Shown here: positions 1 through 8,504 of the stretch, in pieces
How positions within the stretch are numbered: position 1 is the first letter of the stretch
Layout of the letters: every line of letters begins with the position of its first letter
Assembly (NCBI GenBank): GCA_902766085.1
Contig: CACXCH010000091.1
Location: 1-15,565 of the forward strand
DNA: 15,565 nucleotides
DNA from: an uncultured Eubacteriales bacterium
GTDB lineage: Bacteria > Bacillota > Clostridia > TANB77 > CAG-508
Reading direction: 5' to 3'
Program-made: the position numbers and the translations under genes
The notes under the pieces: model-generated
What the model saw: only the letters and a program-made list of their open reading frames with translations
What the model was told of the DNA's origin: nothing
Databases searched by the model: none

Positions 1-1307
1 AAAGAAGAAGTGATGTTTCTCGTCAAGAGAAAAGACTTATTCAAAAAGAAGAAAGTCTTGATAAAAAAATTTATGATCAAGAAAAAAGAATGAAGCAATT
101 AGATGTACGTGAAGATGAGATTAATAAAAAAGAAGAGGAAGTACAGAAACTTAAAGACAGCGAACTTGATGAACTCGAAAAAATTGCAAGATATTCAGTT
201 GATGAGGCTAAAAATGAAATTTTGAAGAGAGTCGATCAAACTCTAACATCTGAAAAAGCAGAGAAAATTAGAAAGAATGAAGAAGAAATAAAAGAAACTT
301 CAGAAGATAGAGCAAAAAATATTATTACATATGCTATTCAAAAATGTGCTGCTGACCACACTGCTGAAACTACAGTATCAATTGTTGCACTTCCAAATGA
401 TGAAATGAAGGGAAGAATAATTGGTAGAGAGGGGCGTAATATCAAGTCTCTTGAAACATTAACTGGAGTTGATTTTATAATTGATGATACTCCTGAATCA
501 GTTGTTATTTCCGGTTTTGATCCACTTAGAAGAGAGGTTGCAAAAATTGCATTAGAGAATCTTATTGAAGATGGCAGGATTCATCCAGCTAAAATTGAAG
601 AAATGGTTGAAAAGGCTAAAACTCAAGTAGCTAAAGATATAAAAGAAGAAGGCGAAAGAGCTGCAATGGAAACAGGAGTAATGGGGCTTAACCCTGATAT
701 TATCAATTTACTTGGAAAACTTAAATTTAGAACAAGTTATGGCCAAAATGTTTTGATGCACTCAATTGAAGTATCTAATTTGGCAAGAATGATGGCTGAT
801 GAATTAGGACTTGACACTAAACTTGCAGCAAGAGCAGGACTATTACACGATATAGGAAAAGCCCTAGATCACGATATGGAGGGAACTCACGTTCAGATAG
901 GTGTTGACATTCTAAAAAAATACAAAGAAAATCCTAGAGTAATAAATGCAGTTGAAGCTCATCATGGTGATGTTGAAGCAACAACTCCTGAAGCATATTT
1001 AATACAGGCAGCAGATGCTATATCTGCTTCTAGACCAGGAGCAAGAAGGGAAACATTAGAAGCATACACAAAAAGACTTGAACAACTTGAAGATATTGCA
1101 AATGGATTCGATGGGGTTGATAAATCTTATGCTATTCAAGCAGGAAGAGAAATTAGAATAATTGTAAAACCTGAAAAAATCTCTGATGATCAAATGACAA
1201 TTTTAGCTAGAGATATTTCAAAGCAAATTGAAGATGAAATGGAATATCCAGGCCAAATAAAAGTTAATTTGATTAGAGAAAAAAGGGTAACTGATTACGC
1301 CAAATAA
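1..1307 (+). CDS. rny: Ribonuclease Y, 5'-truncated by the window edge
   Basis: RNase Y is the membrane-anchored endoribonuclease that starts mRNA decay in many Firmicutes. The open frame runs unbroken from base 3, so the ATG at 90 is internal; 434 residues are visible. RNase Y is usually about 510-520 residues, so roughly 80-90 residues, including the N-terminal membrane anchor, lie outside the window. Visible parts in order: a highly charged Glu/Lys coiled coil (about bases 3-330); a KH RNA-binding domain (about 378-570) with its GREG loop at 423-434; and an HD domain with a conserved His at 759-761 and the metal-binding His-Asp pair at 846-851 within LLHDIGK. The C-terminus is complete and ends at an intrinsic terminator four bases after the stop codon, so rny is the last gene of its transcript. 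Identification is firm. Confidence 0.97.
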   Translation, partial: RRSDVSRQEKRLIQKEESLDKKIYDQEKRMKQLDVREDEINKKEEEVQKLKDSELDELEKIARYSVDEAKNEILKRVDQTLTSEKAEKIRKNEEEIKETSEDRAKNIITYAIQKCAADHTAETTVSIVALPNDEMKGRIIGREGRNIKSLETLTGVDFIIDDTPESVVISGFDPLRREVAKIALENLIEDGRIHPAKIEEMVEKAKTQVAKDIKEEGERAAMETGVMGLNPDIINLLGKLKFRTSYGQNVLMHSIEVSNLARMMADELGLDTKLAARAGLLHDIGKALDHDMEGTHVQIGVDILKKYKENPRVINAVEAHHGDVEATTPEAYLIQAADAISASRPGARRETLEAYTKRLEQLEDIANGFDGVDKSYAIQAGREIRIIVKPEKISDDQMTILARDISKQIEDEMEYPGQIKVNLIREKRVTDYAK

Positions 1308-1310
1308 TAT

Positions 1311-1342
1311 AAAAAAGTTAAGCATTTTGCTTAACTTTTTTT
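1311..1342 (+). terminator. Intrinsic terminator after rny
   Basis: A perfect 14-bp inverted repeat (1311-1324 with 1328-1341) has a 3-base loop. The stem core is GTTAAGCA/TGCTTAAC, flanked by six A on the left and seven T on the right. The A run makes it look bidirectional, but no minus-strand gene ends here, so its role is to end rny transcription and insulate the next gene. Confidence 0.93.
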
Positions 1343-1367
1343 ATGTAGTTAAATCTCTTTACTTATA

Positions 1368-1396
1368 TTGATTTTTGAACTATCAAATGTTATAAT
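1368..1396 (+). promoter_or_regulatory. Sigma-A-type promoter for the 1427 gene
   Basis: A -35 box TTGATT (1368-1373), a 17-base spacer and a perfect -10 box TATAAT (1391-1396) stand 31 bases before the ATG at 1427. Transcription would begin near 1403. This rules out the in-frame GTG at 1397, which would lie upstream of the transcript start. Confidence 0.75.
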
Positions 1397-1426
1397 GTGT
1401 TAAAAACCGATAAGGGAGCAATAACT

Positions 1427-2578
1427 ATGGATGAAAAAGATTTTGAAGAATTAAGCAACGAAGAACAAATAACTAAACTTAACGAAATTAAGAAAACAAT
1501 TCAGCAAAATTTTATTGATAATAAACAAAATTTTGAAATTACAGATATAACATACAATAAACTATCAGATGGAAAAGTAATATATGAAGCAATTTGCAAA
1601 GATTTTGAAACTGGAGAAGAAAAAAAGCTTTTGTATGTTGTTGATGATGAAAACAAAATCAAGCCATATAAACCTATTGATGTAGCAAAAATAAAAGCAA
1701 TGCAAGAATTTAATGGAATTGAAGTTAATGAAAACTATGAGAAAAAAGCTCAAATTGAAAAAGCAGAAATAGAAAAATTAAATGATAACAAAACTAAAAA
1801 ATCATTGAATGAACTTATTGAAAAAGAACAACAAAAAAGTGAACTAGAAAACATAGGCAACAGTTTAGGGCTTGATAGTGATGCAATTAAAGAATACACC
1901 AAAATTGAAGGCAATAAGGGACTAACTGATGATGACTTCAAAGGATATTCCTCTACAGACATTAAGGGAAACGATAAAGTTTCGTCGAAATTTACGTTAA
2001 ACCAAATTCTTGGAATGCAATATCAAAATTATAAAATATTGCAAGATTCAAATGGGAATACATTTATGGTTGGACAAAAATCTGATGGAGAATATGAAAT
2101 AATTGACCCAAGTAAATATGAGGTTTTATCTTCGTCACCTCAGATGTCATTAGCCTCAGGAGATGGCAATATACGTGATGTAAAGGTTGAAGTTGGAATA
2201 AGAGTAAAAGGTCTTGCGTCAGAGAGCGATCAATGCATAGGAATTTACAGAGACAATGATAAATACGGAACATTCTATGCAAGAGGTTATAATTCAAGAG
2301 AGCAAATGATTGGTGCTGATATTGAGTCTGAACCTTATATAAAGAGCAACACGTCAAAGGCACAGGAAATTGTAGATAGGCGTGATAATAATCAGATAAA
2401 TGATGAACAACGAAGAATTGATGAAGCAAAAGCAAAAAATCAAAATAATGCAACCAAAATTGATGATGTTTACGATATAGAAAATGAGGATAACGATAGT
2501 CAAATAGCTGAAGATTACTCAGAAAATGAGCATAGTCATGGGACTCCTTGGGGAGACCCTAATGCAAATATGCACTAA
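1427..2578 (+). CDS. Acidic cytoplasmic protein of unknown function, 383 residues
   Basis: I do not recognise a characterised family. The start is set at the ATG at 1427, which has AAGGGAG at 1412-1418 with 8-base spacing. A GTG 30 bases upstream is in frame but abuts the -10 box. There is no signal peptide or membrane segment. Visible regions: a small mixed domain (about residues 1-95) with many Lys/Glu; a Glu/Lys-rich helical stretch (about 100-145) that could form a coiled coil; a Gly/Asp-rich middle (146-190); a second probable globular part (about 188-305) rich in short strands; and a low-complexity acidic tail (320-383) rich in Asn/Asp/Glu that ends in a less acidic motif HSHGTPWGDPNANMH. 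It is a monocistronic-looking gene with its own promoter, lying between rny and uvrB. Its position near repair genes does not by itself imply a repair role. Confidence 0.85.
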   Translation: MDEKDFEELSNEEQITKLNEIKKTIQQNFIDNKQNFEITDITYNKLSDGKVIYEAICKDFETGEEKKLLYVVDDENKIKPYKPIDVAKIKAMQEFNGIEVNENYEKKAQIEKAEIEKLNDNKTKKSLNELIEKEQQKSELENIGNSLGLDSDAIKEYTKIEGNKGLTDDDFKGYSSTDIKGNDKVSSKFTLNQILGMQYQNYKILQDSNGNTFMVGQKSDGEYEIIDPSKYEVLSSSPQMSLASGDGNIRDVKVEVGIRVKGLASESDQCIGIYRDNDKYGTFYARGYNSREQMIGADIESEPYIKSNTSKAQEIVDRRDNNQINDEQRRIDEAKAKNQNNATKIDDVYDIENEDNDSQIAEDYSENEHSHGTPWGDPNANMH

Positions 2579-2677
2579 TTAATAGCGTGTTAATAAAGAA
2601 TTTTATAGTAACTAAACAACAAAACAGCTTATTTTGCTCATAGTTAATGACTTTAGATAGCATAAAAAGGAGAAAAA

Positions 2678-4624
2678 ATGTTTAAATTACACTCACCATT
2701 TAAGCCAACAGGAGATCAACCACAGGCGATTGATTATTTGGTAGATGGACTAAACAACAAGGAAAAATTTCAAACTTTATTAGGAGTAACAGGTTCAGGA
2801 AAAACTTTTACAATGGCTAATATTATTGAAAGAGTTCAAAAGCCAACACTGGTTTTAGCACATAATAAAACTTTAGCAGGACAATTATATAGTGAATTTA
2901 AAGAATTTTTTCCTGAAAACAATGTAGAGTATTTTGTATCGTTTTATGATTATTATCAACCAGAAGCCTATGTTCCATCATCAGATACGTATATTGAAAA
3001 AGATGCAAGCATTAATGATGAAATAGATAAATTAAGAATGGCAGCAACAGCATCTCTTGTAGAATCTAGAGATACGATAATTGTTGCCTCTGTTTCTTGC
3101 CTTTATGGATTAGGAGATCCTGAAGATTACCAAAATATGATAATAGCTCTAAAACAAGGAATGACTTATGAAAGAAATGATTTCCTAAAAAAATTAATTA
3201 CAATGCAATATACTAGAAATGAGATTGACTTTAAGAGAGGAACATTTAGAGCAAAAGGAGACACAGTTGAAGTTTTTCCAGCAGACAAAGGAGATGTTGC
3301 TTTAAGAATCAACTTTTGGGGAGATGAAATTGATAAAATCGAGGAAATCAACCCATTAACTGGAAAAAAAATATCAGATGTTTTGAGCGTGCTAATTGTA
3401 CCTAATTCTCAATATGTTACAACCACTGAAAAGATGACAAGAGCAATTGGCACGATAGAAAAAGAACTCGAAGAACAAATTAAATACTTTACTGATAACG
3501 GAAAGCTTGTTGAGGCTCAAAGAATAAAAGAACGTACTAATTTTGACTTAGAGATGATGAAAGAAACTGGATACTGCCAAGGGATTGAAAACTATTCAAG
3601 GCACATTTCTGGAAGAAAACCAGGAGAGCCACCATTTACATTATTTGACTATTTTCCAAAAGATTACTTATTATTAGTTGATGAATCTCACGCTACACTT
3701 CCACAGGTAAGAGCAATGTACAATGGAGATCACGCTAGAAAAGAAACTTTGGTAAATTATGGATTTAGATTGCCATCAGCTTATGATAACAGACCTCTTA
3801 CATTTAAGGAGTTTGAACAAAGAATTAATCAAGTTGTATTTTTTAGTGCAACACCAGGTGATTATGAAATAGAACATTCAAAAGGAAGAATTGCAGAGCA
3901 AATTATTAGACCTACAGGACTTCTAGACCCTAAGATAGAAGTAAAACCGGTTGAAAACCAAGTAGATGATTTAATAGCACAAATAAATGAAAGAGTCGAA
4001 AAGAAAGAAAGAGTTTTAGTCACAACATTAACTAAAAAAATGGCAGAGGATTTAACAAAGTATTTGACTGGACTTGATATAAAAGTTAGATACATGCATT
4101 CGGATATAAAAGCACTTGAAAGAATGGAAATTATTAGAGATTTGCGTCTTGGAAAATTTGATGTACTTGTTGGAATTAATCTTCTAAGAGAGGGGCTTGA
4201 CATTCCAGAGGTTTCACTAGTTGCAATTTTAGACGCTGACAAAGAAGGATTCTTACGTTCAGAACGCTCACTAATTCAAACTATAGGAAGAGCAGCAAGA
4301 AACACAGATGGTAAAGTAATAATGTATGCAGATGAATTAACAGATTCAATGGACAAAGCAATTTCAGAAACAAATCGTAGAAGAAAGATACAGGAAGAAT
4401 ATAATAGAAAGCACGGAATAACTCCAAAAACAATTAAAAAGGAAATTAGAGAATCAATTAAGGCAACTTATGAGATTGACAAAACGAGTGCAGATGTCAA
4501 CGAAGGAGAAACGATAGAAGAAGCAATAAATAGATTAACTAATGAAATGATAAATTATGCACAAAACTTAGAATTTGAAAAAGCAGCAGCAATAAGGGAT
4601 AAAATAAAGGAACTTGGCTCATAG
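2678..4624 (+). CDS. uvrB: Excinuclease ABC subunit B
   Basis: UvrB is the DNA-damage-verifying helicase-like subunit of nucleotide excision repair. UvrA loads it at lesions, and it then recruits UvrC for incision. At 648 residues it is close to the usual length. Visible motifs: Walker A GVTGSGKT at 36-43; the damage-probing beta-hairpin YYQPEAYVP at 92-100 followed by [10 protein letters not shown]; the Walker B-like DESH at 335-338; helicase motifs V-VI ([11 protein letters not shown] at 501-511 and QTIGRAARN at 534-542); and a C-terminal UVR motif (about 613-646) that contacts UvrC. The start has AAGGAG at 2667-2672 with 5-base spacing. I see no convincing promoter in the 99 bases upstream and no Firmicute-type LexA box (GAAC-N4-GTTC). 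All key residues are present. Confidence 0.98.
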   Translation: MFKLHSPFKPTGDQPQAIDYLVDGLNNKEKFQTLLGVTGSGKTFTMANIIERVQKPTLVLAHNKTLAGQLYSEFKEFFPENNVEYFVSFYDYYQPEAYVPSSDTYIEKDASINDEIDKLRMAATASLVESRDTIIVASVSCLYGLGDPEDYQNMIIALKQGMTYERNDFLKKLITMQYTRNEIDFKRGTFRAKGDTVEVFPADKGDVALRINFWGDEIDKIEEINPLTGKKISDVLSVLIVPNSQYVTTTEKMTRAIGTIEKELEEQIKYFTDNGKLVEAQRIKERTNFDLEMMKETGYCQGIENYSRHISGRKPGEPPFTLFDYFPKDYLLLVDESHATLPQVRAMYNGDHARKETLVNYGFRLPSAYDNRPLTFKEFEQRINQVVFFSATPGDYEIEHSKGRIAEQIIRPTGLLDPKIEVKPVENQVDDLIAQINERVEKKERVLVTTLTKKMAEDLTKYLTGLDIKVRYMHSDIKALERMEIIRDLRLGKFDVLVGINLLREGLDIPEVSLVAILDADKEGFLRSERSLIQTIGRAARNTDGKVIMYADELTDSMDKAISETNRRRKIQEEYNRKHGITPKTIKKEIRESIKATYEIDKTSADVNEGETIEEAINRLTNEMINYAQNLEFEKAAAIRDKIKELGS

Positions 4625-4650
4625 AAATTATAAAGGCAGTCAAAAATTTT

Positions 4651-4690
4651 GTCCTTCACTTACGTTGTGCGGTTGGTGGCTAAAGGCACA
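4651..4690 (+). other. GC-rich patch in the uvrB-uvrA spacer
   Basis: The 167-base spacer between uvrB and uvrA has no gene. About 40 bases of it are over 50% GC in an otherwise very AT-rich window. The patch contains TGTGC (4666-4670) and GCACA (4686-4690), a possible 5-bp stem with a 15-base loop. The octamer TAAAGGCA occurs at 4631-4638 and again at 4681-4688. Downstream lies a separate inverted repeat, CGTTAT (4729-4734) and ATAACG (4751-4756). I see no strong promoter or terminator in the spacer. The patch could be a dispersed-repeat remnant or part of a leader RNA; the sequence alone does not decide. Confidence 0.4.
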
Positions 4691-4791
4691 TTTTACTTGT
4701 ATATTAAATATTATGTTTTTTGTAGATTCGTTATAAAAAAGCATTAACCCATAACGCAGTATTTAATTAAAATGAGAGGATTTATGAAGTA

Positions 4792-7626
4792 ATGGAAAAT
4801 GACAAAATCGTTATAAAAGGTGCAAGAGAGCATAATCTAAAAAATATAGATATAGAAATTCCTAAAAATAAACTTGTAGTTATTACAGGATTATCAGGTT
4901 CAGGAAAGTCATCACTTGCATTTGATACTTTATATGCAGAAGGGCAAAGAAGATATGTCGAGAGTTTATCATCGTATGCAAGGCAGTTTTTAGGAATGAT
5001 GGATAAACCAAATGTTGATTCAATTGAAGGATTATCTCCTGCTATATCAATAGATCAAAAAACAACATCAAGAAACCCAAGATCAACTGTTGGAACTGTA
5101 ACAGAGATATATGATTATTTACGTTTGCTTTACGCTAGAGTTGGAACTCCATATTGTCCTAATTGTGGAACCAAAATTGAAAAACAGTCGGTGGACCAAA
5201 TTGTTGATGATATTTTAAAACTAGAAGATAATACGAAAATACAAATTTTAGCTCCAGTAATAAGAAATAAAAAAGGCGAATACAAAAAATTACTTGATGA
5301 TTTTCAAAAAGAAGGCTTTGTAAGAGCCAGGATTGATGGAGAAATATATGAACTCACAGATGACATAGATATTGATAGAAAAAAGAAACACACAATTGAA
5401 ATTATTGTTGATAGACTTGTAATAAAAAAAGATATTAATGCTAGACTTACAGAATCAATTGAAACTGCTATGAAAATTGCAGATAACCTTGTAAAAGTTT
5501 CTATAAGCGGAAAAAAAGAAGAAAAACTTTATAGTGGAAATTACTCTTGCCCAAAATGTGGATTTAACTTTGAAGAACTAACTCCGAGAATGTTTTCTTT
5601 TAATAACCCTGAAGGAGCTTGCCCAGAGTGTACAGGAATAGGATATTTGCTAAAGATGGATGAAGACTTAATTTGCCCAGATAAAAATTTAACTTTATAT
5701 GATGGAATAAAATTATTTGGAGCAAGTACACTTAAAAAAGGTGATACAATTGCAAAAATGTATTTTGAGTCAATTGCAAAGCACTATGGAGTAAAAATTA
5801 AAGGCGTAAAAATTAAGGATTTGCCAAAATGGTTTATGGACAAGATAATGTATGGTACCGGTGATGAAGTAATTGACTTTGAATATCAAAGTTCTTTTGG
5901 AATTAGAAAGAATAGTGTTCCGTTTGAGGGAGTCATTCCAACACTCGAAAGACGCCATAGAGAAACAAAATCAAATATGATGATTCAATGGTATGAAATG
6001 TATATGAGCGAGCAGGATTGTCCGGTTTGTCATGGAGCGAGACTAAAACCTGAAGTATTAGCTGTAAAAGTTGGAACATTAAATATTAAAGAATTAACAG
6101 ACCTTTCAATTGTTCAGATGAAAGAATATCTTGAAAAGTTATCTTTCACAGGGCAAAAGAAAGTAATTGCAGATCAAATTATTCAAGAGATTGAAGGTAG
6201 GCTTCAATTCTTAATTGATGTAGGTCTTGATTATTTAACATTATCAAGAAGTGCAGGAACATTGTCTGGCGGAGAATCTCAAAGAATTAGACTAGCAACT
6301 CAAATAGGCTCAGGACTAACAGGAGTTATGTATGTTTTAGATGAGCCAAGTATTGGTTTACACCAAAGAGATAATGACAAATTAATTGCGACATTGAAAA
6401 AATTAAGAGATTTAGGAAATTCTGTAATTGTGGTTGAACACGACACTGATACGATGTATGCTGCTGACCAAGTAATTGATATTGGACCTGGGGCAGGAAT
6501 ACATGGTGGTAATGTAATGGCTCAAGGAACTGCGGAAGAAATCGCAAAAGTAAAAGATTCAATAACAGGTCAATACTTATCAGGTAGAAAGCAAATTGAG
6601 GTGCCAAAACATAGAAGAAAATTAACAGGGAAATATTTAGAAGTAGTAAAGGCATCAGAACATAATTTAAAAAATATTAGCGTAAAAATACCATTAGGGC
6701 AATTTGTATGTGTAACAGGAGTTTCAGGCTCTGGAAAGTCAACATTAGTTAATGATGTTCTCTATGAAAATGTATATAAAATACTAAACAAATCAAACAT
6801 GAAAACAGGAAAATGCGAAAAAATAAAAGGATTAGAAAACATTGATAAAGTAATAAATATTGACCAATCTCCAATTGGAAGAAGCCCAAGATCAAATCCT
6901 GCGACTTATACGGGTGTGTTTGACCTTATCAGAGATATTTTTGCTACAACAAATGAAGCAAAAATGAGAGGCTATCAAAAAGGCAGATTTAGTTTCAATG
7001 TTCCAGGGGGAAGATGTGAAGCTTGCTCAGGTGATGGAATTATTAAAATTGAAATGAACTTCCTGTCAGATGTTTATGTTCCTTGTGATGTATGTAAGGG
7101 AAAACGTTATAATAAGGAAACTCTTGAAGTAAAATATAAAGGCAAATCTATTGCAGATGTATTAGATATGACTGTGGAAGAAGCTTTAAAATTCTTTGAA
7201 AATGTACCAAGAATATACAACAAAATAAAAACACTTTATGATGTAGGGCTTGGCTATATAACTTTAGGCCAACCATCAACTACTTTATCAGGAGGAGAGG
7301 CGCAAAGAGTAAAACTTGCAACAGAGCTTTCAAGAGCATCAACAGGAAAAACACTATATATTTTAGATGAGCCAACAACAGGCCTTCACATAGATGATGT
7401 TCACAGATTAGTAGATATTTTACAGAAATTGGTGGATAAAGGTAACACTGTTCTTGTAATTGAACATAATCTTGATTTAATAAAAACATGTGATTATATC
7501 ATTGACCTAGGCCCTGAAGGAGGCGAAAGAGGAGGAGAGATTGTATCTGTTGGTACTCCAGAAAAGGTATGCAAAAATCCAAACAGTTATACAGGACAAT
7601 TTCTAAAAAAATATATTGAACAATAA
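4792..7626 (+). CDS. uvrA: Excinuclease ABC subunit A
   Basis: UvrA is the ABC-type ATPase dimer that detects bulky DNA lesions and hands them to UvrB. The 944 residues are full length for the family. Visible motifs: first Walker A GLSGSGKS at 33-40; first zinc module C122/C125; the UvrB-binding/insertion region with C253/C256 and C277/C280; a further Cys pair C410/C413; first signature LSGGE at 491-495 followed by [10 protein letters not shown]; second Walker A GVSGSGKS at 643-650; the second zinc module C742/C745 and C765/C768; and second signature LSGGEA at 832-837 followed by [10 protein letters not shown]. The ATG at 4792 has AGAGGA at 4775-4780, an 11-base spacing that is slightly long. 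It overlaps the stop of a possible six-codon frame at 4772-4792 (TAATG overlap). uvrC does not follow, unlike in many genomes with clustered uvr genes. Confidence 0.98.
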   Translation: MENDKIVIKGAREHNLKNIDIEIPKNKLVVITGLSGSGKSSLAFDTLYAEGQRRYVESLSSYARQFLGMMDKPNVDSIEGLSPAISIDQKTTSRNPRSTVGTVTEIYDYLRLLYARVGTPYCPNCGTKIEKQSVDQIVDDILKLEDNTKIQILAPVIRNKKGEYKKLLDDFQKEGFVRARIDGEIYELTDDIDIDRKKKHTIEIIVDRLVIKKDINARLTESIETAMKIADNLVKVSISGKKEEKLYSGNYSCPKCGFNFEELTPRMFSFNNPEGACPECTGIGYLLKMDEDLICPDKNLTLYDGIKLFGASTLKKGDTIAKMYFESIAKHYGVKIKGVKIKDLPKWFMDKIMYGTGDEVIDFEYQSSFGIRKNSVPFEGVIPTLERRHRETKSNMMIQWYEMYMSEQDCPVCHGARLKPEVLAVKVGTLNIKELTDLSIVQMKEYLEKLSFTGQKKVIADQIIQEIEGRLQFLIDVGLDYLTLSRSAGTLSGGESQRIRLATQIGSGLTGVMYVLDEPSIGLHQRDNDKLIATLKKLRDLGNSVIVVEHDTDTMYAADQVIDIGPGAGIHGGNVMAQGTAEEIAKVKDSITGQYLSGRKQIEVPKHRRKLTGKYLEVVKASEHNLKNISVKIPLGQFVCVTGVSGSGKSTLVNDVLYENVYKILNKSNMKTGKCEKIKGLENIDKVINIDQSPIGRSPRSNPATYTGVFDLIRDIFATTNEAKMRGYQKGRFSFNVPGGRCEACSGDGIIKIEMNFLSDVYVPCDVCKGKRYNKETLEVKYKGKSIADVLDMTVEEALKFFENVPRIYNKIKTLYDVGLGYITLGQPSTTLSGGEAQRVKLATELSRASTGKTLYILDEPTTGLHIDDVHRLVDILQKLVDKGNTVLVIEHNLDLIKTCDYIIDLGPEGGERGGEIVSVGTPEKVCKNPNSYTGQFLKKYIEQ

Positions 7627-7681
7627 AGTAATATATAATTGAAATTTAAAGCAATAATTGTTAGGGATAATGTCTTGTTAA

Positions 7682-7710
7682 TTGAGAGTATAACAAAGCA
7701 CATATATTTT
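7682..7710 (+). promoter_or_regulatory. Possible promoter for the kinase-like gene
   Basis: TTGAGA (7682-7687), a 17-base spacer and TATTTT (7705-7710) form a weak sigma-A match in the 142-base gap after uvrA. The -35 box lies in the loop of a short inverted repeat, TTGTTA (7675-7680) and TAACAA (7691-7696). There is no clear terminator after uvrA, so read-through from uvrA is equally possible. Confidence 0.3.
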
Positions 7711-7768
7711 AGGCTTATGATTTTAAAAAAGACTTTGATTTACTAATTAGAATAGGAGAATATTAAAA

Positions 7769-8446
7769 ATGGATAATATTGTAATTGGAGTTGAGGGGCA
7801 AGTTGCTGCTGGAAAAACATCAGCGTGTAAGGAACTAATTAAACTAATTGATAATTGTATTTTCATCGATGGAGGCGCTATTGCTAGAGCTATAGTTATT
7901 GCTATTACAAAATCTGGATATGATTTGACAGGTAAAGATATTTCAAATATTGACCCATTTGAATTAATGAAAAAATTAAATGTTAGATTTGAAATTGAAA
8001 ATTCTAATACGGTAATTTATATTGACAACCAAAAAGTCCCAGACGAAGAAATTGAAACAAGCCAAAATGGTATGAATGTTTCAAAACTAATTAGTAAAGG
8101 AAACAGCAAGGCTCTTTTCGAATATGCAGGTAAAATTATCGATTATTATAGAAAAAAGTATAATATTGTTGTTACCGCTAGAAATTTAGTTGCAATCTAC
8201 CCCAATATGACTTGTCATATTTTTATTACAGCTGATTTGAATGAAAGAGTAAAAAGGAGGTTCAAACAATACAATGGCAAGTTTACTGAAGACGAAATCA
8301 GAAAGATGATTTTAGAAAGAGATAAAATACACGAAGATGCAGGATTCAATGCTAAATGTGACAGAAGCATTGAAGTTGATATAACTGATTGCAAAAATGC
8401 AACTGAATCAGCAAAAAAAATTTACAAATATTACCAAAATTATTGA
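7769..8446 (+). CDS. Divergent cytidylate (CMP) kinase-like protein
   Basis: CMP kinases transfer phosphate from ATP to CMP or dCMP in the cytoplasm. This 225-residue protein has the family's length and landmarks. These are a P-loop GQVAAGKT at 10-17; IDGGAIARA at 33-41, matching the family's D-[ST]-G-A-x-Y-R stretch with R40 kept but the Tyr replaced by Ala; the CMP-domain-like stretch IYIDNQKVP at 83-91 followed by NVSKLIS; FITADLNERVKRR at 152-164, typical of the family core; and ERD at 183-185 in the lid region. The usual GRD motif reads ARN at 137-139, so substrate contacts may differ. It could be the organism's functional Cmk, a paralogue, or a related nucleoside monophosphate kinase. 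The start has AGGAG at 7754-7758 with 10-base spacing. The gene ends at TGA, inside the -35 box of the next promoter. Confidence 0.8.
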   Translation: MDNIVIGVEGQVAAGKTSACKELIKLIDNCIFIDGGAIARAIVIAITKSGYDLTGKDISNIDPFELMKKLNVRFEIENSNTVIYIDNQKVPDEEIETSQNGMNVSKLISKGNSKALFEYAGKIIDYYRKKYNIVVTARNLVAIYPNMTCHIFITADLNERVKRRFKQYNGKFTEDEIRKMILERDKIHEDAGFNAKCDRSIEVDITDCKNATESAKKIYKYYQNY

Positions 8447-8471
8447 AATAATTTTAAAATAATGCTATTAT
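8443..8471 (+). promoter_or_regulatory. Sigma-A-type promoter for the prepilin-like gene
   Basis: TTGAAA (8443-8448), a 17-base spacer and TATTAT (8466-8471) match the consensus well. The -35 box contains the TGA stop (8444-8446) of the kinase-like gene. The predicted transcript start near 8478 lies at or after the in-frame ATG at 8475, which supports translation from the ATG at 8505. Confidence 0.7.
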
Positions 8472-8504
8472 AACATGGGAAATATTGGAAAAGAGGAAAA
8501 CATA

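Noticed and set aside
1397..1426. GTG start at 1397 for the unknown protein
   Set aside because: It directly follows the TATAAT box and lies upstream of the expected transcript start; the ATG at 1427 has a proper ribosome site.
2064..2453. Minus-strand 129-codon frame inside the unknown protein gene
   Set aside because: Leu/His/Tyr-rich shadow of an Asn/Lys/Glu-rich coding strand; similar shadows exist inside uvrB, uvrA and the Asn-rich gene.
2599..2652. TAACTA/TAGTTA and CAAAA/TTTTG pairings after the unknown protein gene
   Set aside because: The stems are short and AT-only and are not followed by a T run, so this is not supported as a terminator.
4626..4736. Open frame across the GC-rich patch (reads ...CPSLTLCGWWLKAHF...)
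   Set aside because: It has no start codon or ribosome site before the patch and simply runs on from another frame of uvrB; treated as non-coding.
8475..8504. ATG start at 8475 for the prepilin-like protein
   Set aside because: It falls at the predicted transcript start and has no ribosome site; the ATG at 8505 has AAGAGG and gives a typical short prepilin leader.
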